A stretch of 64,000 bases of DNA. Source: Nicotiana tabacum. Lineage: Eukaryota > Streptophyta > Magnoliopsida > Solanales > Solanaceae. Every line of letters starts with the position of its first letter. Position 1 is the stretch's first letter. Made by a program: the position numbers and the translations under genes. The stretch is from positions 67,872,697-67,936,696 of the forward strand of contig NC_134089.1 of NCBI RefSeq assembly GCF_000715075.1, read 5' to 3'. Shown piece after piece: positions 11,630 to 22,222 of the stretch. Under the pieces are notes generated by a model, which saw only the letters and a program-made list of their open reading frames with translations, was not told the origin of the DNA and searched no databases.

Positions 11630-11760
11630 AATCAAGTTCAAGTTCAAGCTCAAGAATGAAAAACAAATCAAGTTCACGCTCAAGAACAAAGAATAAATCT
11701 AGTTCAAGCTCAAGAACAAAGAACAAATCAAATTCAAGATCAAGCTCGAAGGCCCTTGAA
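11630..11760. repeat. CAAGTTCAAGCTCAAGAA tandem repeat in LTR U5
   Basis: About four imperfect units of roughly 30 bp (AAGTTCAAGCTCAAGAA plus AAAGAA(C/T)AAATC). The homologous LTR at 20820-20875 carries fewer, different units, so the array changes length between copies. Confidence 0.8.
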
Positions 11761-11900
11761 TTTATTTACTATTGGAAAGAAGAATCAGAGGATTCATAGA
11801 GATTGTACACTCATATTATTTGAAATCAAATACTCCGATAGTTGCGATATTTTTCGGTTTTGATTTTATTTTCTCAACGCAATTTATTGTCTACAACTTC

Positions 11901-11918
11901 TGGCACTCCCAGTGGGAC
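11901..11918 (+). other. Primer-binding site TGGCACTCCCAGTGGGAC
   Basis: It starts with TGG, as expected for complementarity to a tRNA CCA end, 5 bases after the LTR end. I cannot name the tRNA from memory with confidence. The 3' part TCCCA-G-TGGGA is self-complementary. Confidence 0.7.
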
Positions 11919-11934
11919 TATAACTTTCCAATTT

Positions 11935-12860
11935 TGGTCCCATTTGAAAGGGACACCTTTCTTCATAAAGTGACTAAATGGTTGGCACCTCCCATCTAGG
12001 TTTGAGATGAATCTCCTAAGGTACGCTAACTTTCCTTAGACTTTTCAATTCATGAATATCCCGAGGCTCAAGCATTTTCAAGATTGCATCTACTTTGGCT
12101 TGATCAATTATTCCCTCGATGTCGGACAGTGAAACCAAGGAAGTTTCCGGAAGTAACTCCAAAGGTGCATTTCAATGGATTCATCCTAAGTTGGTATCTC
12201 CGGAGCAACTCAAACACCATTCTCAAGTCTTTCAAGTGGTCGCCCCTCTTTCTTGATTTTACCACCAAGTCGTCCATATAGAATTCGACATTTTTGTGGA
12301 GAAGGTCGTCAAAAATATTCTGCATAGCCCTTTGATAAGTAGCACTAGCATTCTTCAAGCCAAAAGGCATTACCCTATAACAGTAAATACCCTTAGGGGG
12401 TGCGGAATGTAGTAAGCTCTTCATCTTTTAGTGCCATGCGAATTTGGCTATAGCCCGACGAACCATCCATAAACGACATTGCCTCATACCTAGTACTAGC
12501 ATCGATCATCAACTCTAGAATAGGAAGCCGGGATTCATCTTTGGGAAATGCATTGTTGAGATCCCCGAAGTCAATGCACACTTGAATCTGGCCATTTTTC
12601 TTCCTTACAGGGACAATACTTGAAACCCACGTTGGGTATTTAACTTCACGAATAAAGCCAGCTTCGATGAGTTTTTTAACTTCGGTTTCAATCAAGGGAA
12701 CCAAGTCTGGCCTAAAGCACCTTTGAGCTTGTTTAACAGGGCGAGCACCATTCTTGACTGCAAGTTGATGGATTTCTACTTTCGGATCCAAGCCAGGTAT
12801 CTCTTTGTAACTCCAAGCAAAGATATCCCTGAACTCCTTGAGTAACTCAATATAAGTTCT
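11935..12860 (-). pseudogene. Reverse transcriptase of a Tat-lineage gypsy element, truncated, inverted relative to its LTRs
   Basis: Reverse transcriptase copies element RNA into DNA. The minus-strand reading begins near 12850 with FRDIFAWSYKEIPGLDPKV. It passes GFIREVKYPTWVSSIVPVRK, an aspartate block (CIDFGDLNNAFPKDE), the MDGSSGYSQIRMA block and the active-site YMDD (FYMDDLVVKS), then the VTSGNFLGFTVRHRG thumb region. A frameshift lies near 12400-12425. FGDLNNAFPKDE and YMDD differ slightly from the commoner FRDLNNACPKDD and YVDD. The reading stops at about 11935, just after the MKKGVPFKWD-like segment, against the PBS leader of the plus-strand LTR. RNase H and integrase are missing. This block runs opposite to the LTR and PBS at 11070-11918. 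Confidence 0.9.
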
Positions 12861-12886
12861 TTCTTCAACAACTTCTAGTAAAACAC

Positions 12887-14045
12887 TTAGGTAGGTGGGG
12901 CTTGGTTCTTCATGGTGCCAAGTTTAACTTCTTTTAAGGCATCAACTGTCATTTTCACCCCTTCTTCAATTTCAGGTGGAGCATCTTTCACATCTTCATC
13001 TTCTTGAGGGTCGCAACCATTTAAGGATATGTGATAACACGGTGAAACATCCTCCAATTCTGCATTATCCTCCATTGAAGATGGAACACCATTTTTGCCT
13101 TGTACAATAACATGATACGAAGAACCCACACTTTCTTCATCTTCGTCACGTTCCTTAGTGTAGACCACAGTATATGGCTTTACCTTCAGTACTTATTTAC
13201 ATGAAACCACAAGTTTTGTTTGTCGCCTCATTCTAGAAGGAACCAAACTTTAGAAATCCTTATAGATCTTCTAGATTTTGGCGAAGTGGGTGTTCTTATG
13301 ATTTGATAATTTATCTGGAACTTGTTCCCCTTTTTAATGGACCCAATCTCTCAAACACGGAAATCCTCACAGTTGATTTTCCAAGTCGATCAAAGACAGA
13401 AGGCTTGTTAGAAGCGGTAGATTCGTCTTCTATAGTGATATAATTGTTGCTCGCCCTTCTTATGGAGATGCACATTGGTGACGGTTGCTTGTATCCTAAA
13501 CATTCACGTGGTTGTCTCCTCTCAGCTTTCGATGGGAGCTTCTCTAACTTTGAAGGCTCATTGGGATTGTATCTAGCTTTTGCAAATAACCTTTAAGCAT
13601 TAGGATCAAAACCTTCATCTATTCGCTTTGTAGGGAGTGCCACATTCTGCAAACGATTTTGGGCCACAAACCCTGCAAGTAGATTTGAGGACAACTTTAT
13701 TGCCTCAATTAATTTTACCGTAAAAGTTAACTCCTTTATCATGTTACTTTGGAGATTAGATGATTCACTTTCATCTTTCTTCATTTTAGGGATATATTGG
13801 AGCGCAGGAGTTACTTTCTTGCCATAAGACGCAATATCCCCTCTATAACTTTTATTCGAGTTAGGTTGTACCTCATCAGTAACATCTTTGACTCTACCAG
13901 CAGTCACCTCAACTCTTTTAGTTGTGGGCTCGCCATTCTTGCTTTTCATGACATTATCAACTTTCAGCTCCTTCATAATGTGTTTCTTCAAATAGAACTT
14001 TGCATCGACAAAGAATGACTCAACCTCGGTGAATGGCTCATCATC
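12887..14045 (-). pseudogene. Tat-lineage pol linker between protease and RT
   Basis: Minus-strand readings here (12887-13168 and 13593-13991 open, broken between) are acidic and lysine-rich without a catalytic domain. They include RLGKSTVRISVFERLGP-like text near 13320-13400, a known sequence style between protease and RT in this group (family knowledge). Several stops are present. The order on the minus strand is gag, protease, linker, RT, so this is the natural internal order of a gypsy polyprotein. Confidence 0.65.
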
Positions 14046-14430
14046 AGCAACTATCTTCTTCTCGACTTCACTCTCGTAGTATTTTAAACATTAATGGTAG
14101 GTAGATGTAACTACTTTATTTTCATGTATCCAAGTCCTTCCAATCAAGACATTGTATGAAGTCTTTGCATCGATCACATGAAACCATGCACTTGATTGCA
14201 TATCTTCAATGGTGATTCCCAACCTGATCGCTCCTATGGCTCTTCTCCCCCTTGGTTGAATACTTGGATTTTAGAGAGTTCATTCATGGGAATACCAAGT
14301 TCTTTCATAGTGTGAATTGGCAAGATGTTTACTGAGGATCCTCCATCAACCAAAATTTGATTTACCCTTTCATCACGCATATAGTCAACCAGGTACAACG
14401 GGCGGTTATGAAGAGTGTCACCTAGTGGAA
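14046..14430 (-). pseudogene. Retropepsin-like protease of the same gypsy element
   Basis: Aspartic protease cuts the polyprotein. On the minus strand the reading contains a YMRDERVNQILVDGGSSVNI-type active-site region: the D-G/S-S triad is seen as VDGGSS, followed by NILP and later a SYNVLIGRTWIH block, the usual flap/C-terminal landmarks. Frameshifts break the frame near 14250 and 14400. A domain search with frameshift tolerance would confirm it. Confidence 0.7.
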
Positions 14431-16128
14431 GGTCGTCATTTGTGAATGTAACTTTTTCCTCGCACGCGTTAACTTTTTGAGGAATAGACTCAATGAGCTT
14501 TTTGAAGATGGTGCCAATGATAGGTAAGATGGTGCCAATGATAGGTCATCACTCTTTTCTTCCCCTTTATCAGCATTACAACAAGAGGCCTCAATACCAT
14601 CACGGTAAATCTTCATACAGAACCAACATGGCAAGAAATCCTTCAATGTCACTGGATCTCTTGGTTTTTAAGGGTGATACATCTTCACTTTTGCTTTCTT
14701 CAAACGCTTAACTGGGTTCTTTTCATTGGTACTTTTACCACCATCTTCCTTGTTTGTTGTTCTATTGATTCTTTTTGTGGCACCTACGATGAGTCACCAA
14801 CGTCCAACCTTAATCATCATCAGGTTGATCGTCTTTAACTTTGTTGTTCTCTAGTAATTCTTCATCTTTGATTTCTTTTAAACTGCATAACTCATCTAGA
14901 CTGAATGAGCCAAAGGTGATAGAGACTTGATCTGCGCTTGCTTTCTCATCTTCAAGCACGATCTTCTTTTCACAGGCCAAATCCATAACTTTATCCTTGA
15001 AGACAAAGCACTTCTCCAAAGGGTGGCTTACAAGTCGGTGATATTGTAGGAATTTGAGCCATTCGTCTTCCCAACTTTATTTGGTTGCTTTATCTCCGGA
15101 AGCTCAATGAGATTTAACTCGAGGAGTTCATCAAAAATTGCAGGCACATCAGAATCCAGAAATGGGTACTCCTTATCTTGCATTTCGTTTAGAGTCAATT
15201 TCTCACTTGGTTTATCTTGAAAAGAAATGGATTTTGTACTATGCTTCTTGCTCACCTTCGTTGTGAACTTCACAGGTGATGTGTTGACATTCATGGCTTT
15301 TTTGTTTTCAAACCTCGATACCAACTTGCTCCATTTCCTGACTTCTTGCTTGTCGTTCCCTTTGCGAGGCTTGTAGATAGACAGTCTTTTGTTTCCAGCG
15401 GAGGTTATGCTTAACTCCATATCATGGGCACGAGTCACAAATTCTTCAAATGTGCTAGGCTTGATACCTTGCAAGATGTAGCGGAGTCCCTAATGCATGC
15501 CTTGGATGCACATCTATATGGCAGAAGCTTCACTAAGCCTCTCTTTGCAGTTGAGGCTTGCATTCCTCCAACGATTGATAAAGTCAATAATTGGTTCACT
15601 CTTTCATTGACGAGTATTTGTGAGTTCTATCACACTCATAGTATGTCTCATGCTATAAAAGTGATTAAGGAACTCTTGCTCTAGTTGATCCAAGCTATCA
15701 ATAAATCTAGCCTCGAGGTCTGTGTACCAATCAAAAGCATTTCCTTTTAGAGAGTGGACAAATTGCTTGACGAGATAATCTCCATAAGTCCCAACATTGT
15801 TGCACGTCTCAACGAAGTACGTCATATATTGCTTTGGATTACCTTTACCATCAATTGTTGAAACATTGGAGGTTGATAACCAGCAGGCATCTTCAACATA
15901 TCGACCCTTGCAGTGTACAACTTTGCTTATGTAAGGGAGGACTTGGAAACAACTTCATACTTGTTTTTAATAGTTCCTTCAATGAACTCCTTCAGTTGAT
16001 TGATCAGAATCATCCCTTCAGATGAGACAGGGATAGCCTTAGTGGATACTACTTGTCTTGGGGGAGAATCACTCTCTAGAACTTCTGGGAGCTTGCCATG
16101 TACATGGGTGGATTCTTCTTCCATCAAG
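14431..16128 (-). pseudogene. gag (capsid region) of the same gypsy element
   Basis: Gag forms the virus-like particle. Minus-strand readings give VETCNNVGTYGDYLVKQFVH, SLKGNAFDWYTDLEARF, LEQEFLNHFYSM and VIELTNTRQ (15825-15604), then [20 protein letters not shown] (15474 onward). This is the plant retrotransposon gag domain. Downstream, MEKCFVFKDKVMDLACEKK (15019-14810) belongs to the linker after gag. At least three frameshifts or stops (near 15600, 15480, 15025) break the ORF. The zinc-knuckle region is not clear. Confidence 0.88.
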
Positions 16129-16245
16129 ATTCCACCCTATCTATTAGCTTGACGATTCTAGCATCTTGATTTTGCATGCACTTGGTCAAGCCAGCGATTG
16201 CTTCAGTCAAGTTTGCCAAGTGCTCCTCCACAGATGAAGTGTTTG

Positions 16246-16728
16246 TCACCATGGCTTGTATGATTGTTGTGGATGATGGAGAATAGCATGGATGTCCCAC
16301 AGATTAATCCTCGATTGGCTCATGCTATGTGGTGTAAGTTGGGAGGATCCATCACTTGAAGCATCATCATCTTCCTTCACAGTAGAGTACTTGGATTCAG
16401 AGAGGTCAAGTGGAGCAAAAGTTTTCTTGATCTTTTCAGCAACATCGCTTCCTCCTTCGGGTGCGTTTGTGGAAGATCTTGCTCCTTTTAAGGATGAAGA
16501 TCCAAAAATAGGGGTTGATGCAGATGACACTCGGGGTGCTTGTTGTCCTAACGAGCTTGCTTTGCTCCACATAACTGGTCCAAGGCTTCCAAAGGAAATA
16601 TCAAAGATGCTTTCCACATCAGCATAGAACTTGGAATTAGCAGCCTTGGTGGAAGTTGAAGCAATTTTTGATGTTCTTAAACTTTGGTGATTGAAAAGTT
16701 GATATGAGAGGTAGAGATTTTGCCACAT
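16246..16728 (-). pseudogene. gag N-terminal region, 160 codons
   Basis: An open minus-strand frame rich in serine/threonine/proline (SSASTPIFGSSSLKGARSS, DDASSDGSSQLTPHSMSQ). It directly precedes the gag capsid region in the same orientation and probably encodes the poorly conserved N-terminus. Stops between 16128 and 16246 separate the two. There is no recognisable domain of its own. Confidence 0.5.
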
Positions 16729-16734
16729 TAAGAT

Positions 16735-17290
16735 ATAAATTTTGGTGAAGTCGCACTAACTTGGGATTGTCGACATATCATAAACCAAAGTCGACTTCGA
16801 ACTATCATCTGAAACTATCCTTAAGGCATTAAATTTTACATTTTGGATATGCTTTAGATTTTGAAGTTTAGTTTCCAAGAAATCAAGCGGTTCGTGATTT
16901 TAACATCCCTACATCATAATACAAAACTTTTGGTGAAAGTCGTGCAAATTTGAAATCGTCAGTGTATCAGAATTCAATATTGATTTCGAACTATTATCTG
17001 AAACTATCCTTAAGGCATTAAATTTTGCGTTTTCGATATGTTATAGATTTGCAAGTTAAGTTTTCAAAAAATTAAACAGTTTGTTATTTTGACTTTTCTA
17101 CGCGAAGATATGATTTTTTGGTGAGACTGCACAAATCTGAAATTTTCAATGTGGTGGAATCTAAAGTTGGTTTAAAAATATTATCTGGGGCGTTTCTGAA
17201 GGTGTTTGATTCTAAGTTTTGGATATGTTTTAGATATTGAAGTCTAATTTTCTAGGTATCAAACAATTCATTATTCGGACCCTCCCACGA
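16735..17290. repeat. ~188-bp tandem repeat, three copies
   Basis: The units begin near 16730, 16920 and 17105. Shared words are TTTTGGTGAAGTCG / TTTTTGGTGAGACTG, TTCGAACTATCATCTGAAAC, CTTAAGGCATTAAATTTT and GGATATG(C/T)TTTAGATTTTGAAG. The third copy is the most diverged. The array sits upstream of gag in gag orientation, where a leader would be. Confidence 0.85.
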
Positions 17291-17459
17291 CAAGATATGA
17301 ATCTTTTGTTACAAGAGCGTAAAGCTGAAAATTATGCGACTAAGATAAAATCGGGAAATGTAAAGCAAAAGAGAAGCAATCTTATTTAAGATGAAATAAA
17401 TATCCATTAGGTCAATCTAAAATAAAGATAAAAGGGGAGATAATGCTAATAGCCTAATA

Positions 17460-20310
17460 TAAACAAAACTTGTAGTTGATCAATTCTTGACAGCTAGTCT
17501 CCAGGTTCTTCTTCTCCTCCAAATTGACCGAATCATCAACAGTCAGCAAATTTAGGTTGTCATATGAAAAGACCTCAGTCTCGGTAGCTGAAACTTTTGC
17601 CTAAATCTCTTCAACCTCCTTTTGAGTCACTTCTATAACACCTTCGAGGTACTCTCTCTCTTGTTGTAATGTCTGTAACTTCTTCATAACTCTCTTCAGT
17701 TTCTTTTCACTAGAGGAAACTTTCTTGACTTTCTCACTTGCTTAAAGTTTGAACGATTCAAGACACTACTTAGATTTGGAAATTAGCTCCAGCTTCTCAT
17801 CTTGACTCGTCTTATCAGCCAAATTGGATCGCTCTTGGTCATATGAAGCAGCAAGCTCGAAAAGAGAATCCAGTAAACACTCTAATGGAGAAAGATCTAA
17901 AATATTTGTTTTTTTGATATCCTCGAAAATCTCAGTGATTTCTCCTTATAAGATGAGAGCAGTTCCGCACAAGTTTTGGAGATTTTGTTGCAAATATCCT
18001 CCCAAAATCCCAAGATGAATTCCTTTTTGCGATTAAAGACAATGCTCTTCCTTCAAAAATGGATATTGTTGTATCTGTCATTGGTGGAACGCAAGTTATC
18101 TCATTTGGAGTTTGTCTTTTTAGGCCTTTATCATGAGGAAGAGATGATGCCTTTGAAGATGACTTCACTTTAGACGTAGGCCCTCCAATAGATTCATCAT
18201 TCACTTGCGACTTGTCATGTGGGGATACCATCGGATGCCCAATGACATTTAACTGCATAAGGAAAAGGCAAAGAAAGTAAGTAATTTATAGTGAAGTTAT
18301 TTGTTCAAAAAAAAGGAAGGAAAAAGGCAACGTAATTGTATTTTACCTCTTTGTTACAAGTTGTATGCGTTCTTGAGGGACTATCAACACTTGGAACCTC
18401 TACGATCTCTACTGGGTTAGGCCTTTTCCTTTTATAATTTTGATCTTTGTTGGTACTCTGACTTAAATCTTGAGGAACTTGCGTGCTAAATGGAAGAACT
18501 GGAGGGTGTTTCTTTATATCTGTTGAAGTGCTCACGACCTCTTTCAAAGCTTCCTTTGAGGATTTAAGCTTCATTTTCTTATGTTGTGTAACTACTTTGG
18601 AATTGGAGTAGGTGGTTCTTTGACTTTTGGGAGCGTCTTTCCAACACCTTGATCTTCACCTCCTAAAGGAGTAGTAGATTTTAGCCCAACATTGTCTACC
18701 AGAGCTTGTAAATTATTCTCGACAAACTTCCCATGCGCTTTCTCCCACCAAGACATATGATTGGTGGAGAAAGTCTTCTACATAGGATCTCCTATTGGGG
18801 GAAAAAACCACACGTGACATAGATCGATACAGTGTGCAAATCCTCCAAAATCTGAGTCCTTCATCTAGTGAGGCGCTACAGATATCATTCTCCAAAAATC
18901 CGGGGATGTTCTGGTAAAACCCAAATTGACGACCAAACTGATGTGGTCTATATGACTCGATGATGAATGAGTTATCATACTTCAAAGGGACCTAACTAAA
19001 TCGTAAGCTCATGAAGTAATTTGACTCCAACTCTTGAGGGGCATCGTTATCCACATAATAATAAGGACGAGAATTGGTTAACATTGTTGGTGTCCAACTA
19101 TATCCCCCCCATCGTGGATGCATTTTCTTGCATCTTTCTCGTCAAAGTACATCGCAGCTCCCTTTCCTGAGTATGCCACCATCAAAGGGACAGACGGACC
19201 CTTAGCAAGAGGATAATGGGTTTCAAGGTAATGTGCAAGCCAGATGTAAACATAATGGATGGGAAAACAAACTTTGACCTGATCAAGTTAGGAAGAACAT
19301 GAAATCTTATTCAAACCATGATAAATACTCGCCAAAACTGGGACCGCAATGCTAATTTTTTGCCCGCTTGCTATCATGCTTGCCATCTTAAAAGTCTCGG
19401 GATGAATGAAGTTCTCTGCCTTGTAAGGAAACACAAAAGCACATAGCCTAATTGATAAGAAGGTTTCTATATATGTTTCATCTTTTTTGTCAGACCTCAC
19501 CCTAAGCTTGGAGAATATAGCTTCTTGATCACTCGACCACCTAGTTGACTCAGGGATAACTAAGTTAGGATTATGTGTCGACATTAGGCGCACGGATTTT
19601 TTTTCCTTTCGCAATGGGCAGGTTTATATATTAAAGTTTTTTAATACCAAAAATTTGTCCACTTGCTCAAGGAGACCTTTTGGTTAACACACATACCTTC
19701 CTTAAGGTGATGGAAGGCAGTAAATAATACTCGCAAGATCGAGAAATAAATCTCATCTATTTTTCGTCCAAATCGATGAGTTCTCTTGTTTCAGGTACCA
19801 CATCTTCGTTCGGAGAACCCGCAATGGGCATACCTCAAAGGATATGTAATTCCCAAAGAGAGATAGATAGCTCCCCAGCTGATGTAAGAAGCATTTTCGT
19901 CTTGGGGCACCAAGCCTCACAAAATGCTTGAAAAATGTTCGAGTTTTGATCATAAGTCAAAAGTGAGGCATAGACAACATCATAAATCTTTGATGTACTC
20001 AGGGTTTTTTGGCTTCCACCAAGTACATCTTCAGCCCATTCCCAATATCCTAGAATATGACGATATTCACCCTCGATTGTTGTTGTGTTTTCCCAATGTA
20101 CTTCGCCTTGAATTATGCGATGCCCTAAGTTTGGAAGGGTGCTAGCAATGTTTACGTGGCGATGGATTGGTGCTTGGAGAGACCACATCTTGGACAATGG
20201 ATTATAAGTAGACTTGTGCTCCAAGGTCCAGTTTTCCATATGAAGGGAGTTCCTCAAAGAAGGCCATGAGGTTGCATACCAGCCAGCTTGTGGGATGTGA
20301 ACCAAACACT
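17460..20310 (-). pseudogene. Plant-mobile-domain protein with C-terminal coiled coil, additional ORF of the Tat-type element
   Basis: Minus-strand reading. The N-terminus (20305 leftward) has MVHIPQAGWYATSWPSLR, then YNPLSKMWSLQAPIHRHV, EGEYRHILGYWEWAEDVLG and KIYDVVYASLLTYDQNSN, the landmarks of the plant mobile domain (aminotransferase-like, DUF716/PMD style). The domain continues with breaks to 18713 (FGRQFGFYQNIPGFLENDIC). A charged linker (18574-17932) and a lysine/glutamate coiled coil (about 17900-17470: SSEKKLKRVMKKL, EREYLEGVIEVTQKEVEEI) follow. Tat-lineage elements are known to carry such extra ORFs, often antisense, between pol and the 3' LTR. Here it is antisense to the plus-strand LTRs and next to the 3' LTR, as expected. 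Stops at several places show decay; introns could explain some. Confidence 0.8.
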
Positions 20311-20494
20311 TGGTTAGTTCTATACCATCTTCAGTCTCGATTACAAGATTCTAAGTTTGGAGGAAGGTGAGGTATTGTCTCTGAAATTTGCCATCTCTTC
20401 GGGCTACAAAGAAGAAAAAAAAGTCATCAAAGTCCAAATCAAGAATATTAGAATAGGCACAAAGGTCTAAATGGATAAAATGGCCTCCAATATT

Positions 20495-20591
20495 TGGGCC
20501 GCATTGAGAGTAATCTCTCGGATAGTCGGGCCACCTTGAAAGTAATCTCTCTAATAGTCAGGCCACATTGAGAGTAATTTCTCCGATAATC
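20495..20591. repeat. 32-bp tandem repeat, three copies
   Basis: GGGCCGCATTGAGAGTAATC, GGGCCACCTTGAAAGTAATC and AGGCCACATTGAGAGTAATT each continue with TCT(C/A)NGATA(G/A)TC. The copies are in direct succession just upstream of the LTR homology, replacing the first part of the LTR seen at 11070. Confidence 0.85.
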
Positions 20592-20925
20592 ATGCCACTT
20601 CTGCAAGTGACATATTCTGGCAATCAAATGCGGCCTTGTCACACTTTGATTTGATTGGTCGGAAATAGTTTGTTCTTATCATAACTCTTCCCTCCCACAA
20701 CTATAAATGGGGGTCTTCATAACCCATAAAAGACACCGGAAGTTATAACAAGAAGCAAGAGAGAGCTCGTGGATCAAACGCCACAAATTTCTCTACAAGT
20801 TTCAAGCTTCAAGCAATCAAGTTCAAGTTCAAGAAATCAAGTTCAAGCTCAAGACAACAAATCAAGGTTCAAGGATACGAGTTCAAATCAATGTTCGTGC
20901 TAGTTGAATTCAAGATCATCGTTCG
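20592..20925 (+). mobile_element. 3' LTR fragment partner of the LTR at 11070
   Basis: About 330 bp align with the LTR at 11410-11720, including GTGACATATTCTGGCAATCA, GCGGCCTTGTCACA, the TATA box (20701) and CTCGTGGATCAAACGCC. Both LTR ends are missing. The right edge meets a different gypsy element. Same orientation as the left LTR. Confidence 0.85.
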
Positions 20926-20929
20926 TGGT

Positions 20930-22210
20930 GACAAAGAAGCACGGCATGATGTCTCTCTTGAGGTTCCAGAATAACATAAGGATATCTATGGTGCTACTAA
21001 GTTAAAGGAAGGTTGCGAGCAATATAAATAGATATGTGTAGGTCACAAGCTAAAGTATGGTAGAGCAACAAGGTTTTAGGTAGACATGAGTAAGGATAAG
21101 AAAAGGAGAGTGAGAAGGTGACGAGAATACGTAAAACCTTAGGATAAGCCCATCAAAATAAGAGAGTTGATGGTTTCTGTAAGTTATAGAAAGCTCTATA
21201 TAGACTGAATGAACTTGGAGGAGTTTAAGACTAGGAGCATTTAGAAGAGATTGAATGCTTCCCTGGTAGTAAAATAAGGGTGTAATTGTGATAAATGATA
21301 AGAGAATGACATTTAGGCCTTCGATTGAGTATTGATTCAAAGAGAAGAGATTTCATGAATTTCATGGGCTTAGAATATCCCCATAAGATGAATCACATTG
21401 GTATTCTATGAAATACGGTTATTGAAGTATAGTATCATCCCTAGGTGGATTAGGAAAATAACATCAGATGTTCCTCGATGAGACTTGAGCCCTGGCAATA
21501 ATGTATTAGGTAAGAGGTTTCAAGTTATCAGTGGTAGATTACCGATCAATAATAAGGTGAATCAACAATAACTAGATAAAAGTTTCAAAGTATGAGATGA
21601 GATTAGGTTGTCATTCTTAAGATGAACAGTAATGAGGAAGCATTAAAGGACTTAGATTTATACATATAGGATAAACAACGAGAGAGTAACCTGGAGTTGG
21701 GTAGCAGACCTCAGTAATAAAAAATCGAAGTAAGTGATGTATATTATGACCTACCTAGATGTAGTAAAGCCATAAGGATAGATAACCAAGACTATAAAAC
21801 AAAATATAGCAAGAGTCATAAGTTCGACAAAGTACCAACCTAAGAACATCAGTAAACCTATAGATTCTTAGAAGGACAACTTGCCATAGTTTTGTATTAA
21901 TTCACAAAGTGAAGCCTAAATATTGGCTAAAAGTCGGAGGAAATAGGAGAGAATATACATATAGGCATGCCTACAAGGGCAACGTAGTACATATTGCATG
22001 ACAAAAGGTAGCAACAATTACGAGATTTGAAAGAATTCCGACCACAGGTCATGGTGTGAGAAAGAGGCCTAAAGGGGGGAATGCCCTGGATGTGGGATTT
22101 ATTCACAAAACAGTTGCCTAGATGGAAATGACAGTATTAAGGTATTCGTAAAAGCTATAAGTTATGAGACTAACATGTGCATCAGCTAACATTCGAGGAC
22201 GAGTGTTTCA
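20930..22210 (+). mobile_element. Decayed 3' internal region of a plus-strand gypsy element
   Basis: No ORF above 100 codons and no recognisable domain. It is assigned because it leads directly into a polypurine tract and LTR start at 22211-22223, with GCTAACATTCGAGGACGAGTG just before. That fits the 3' end of pol or a 3' UTR of a Tekay-like element. It may be non-coding filler of a non-autonomous copy. Confidence 0.5.
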
Positions 22211-22222
22211 AAGGGGGAAAGA
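22211..22222 (+). other. Polypurine tract AAGGGGGAAAGA
   Basis: A 12-base pure purine run immediately before the LTR start TGTTACACCCC. Polypurine tracts prime plus-strand DNA synthesis, so the LTR that follows is a 3' LTR. Confidence 0.85.

Larger units (their letters stand above)
11070..11895 (+). mobile_element. 5' LTR of a plus-strand gypsy (Tat-like) element
   Basis: It starts TGTAAGCATTAAAATTTTAT and ends TTATTGTCTACA, i.e. TG...CA. A TATA box (11518) lies in the middle and a PBS follows after a 5-base spacer, so this is a 5' LTR read on the plus strand. A related copy with the same AAGTGACATGTTCTGGCC, CTATAAATRGGGG and CTTCATAACCC landmarks lies at 20592-20925. The R/U5 part carries a CAAGTTCAAGCTCAAGAA repeat that makes a serine/lysine-rich reading frame (11584-11799), which I regard as non-coding. 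Confidence 0.85.

Noticed and set aside
11584..11799. Serine/lysine-rich small protein
   Set aside because: It is a frame through a CAAGTTCAAG tandem repeat in LTR U5; the partner LTR does not keep it.
12084..12281. Plus-strand ORFs over 12-16.6 kb
   Set aside because: These are shadows of the minus-strand RT and gag, which carry recognisable motifs.
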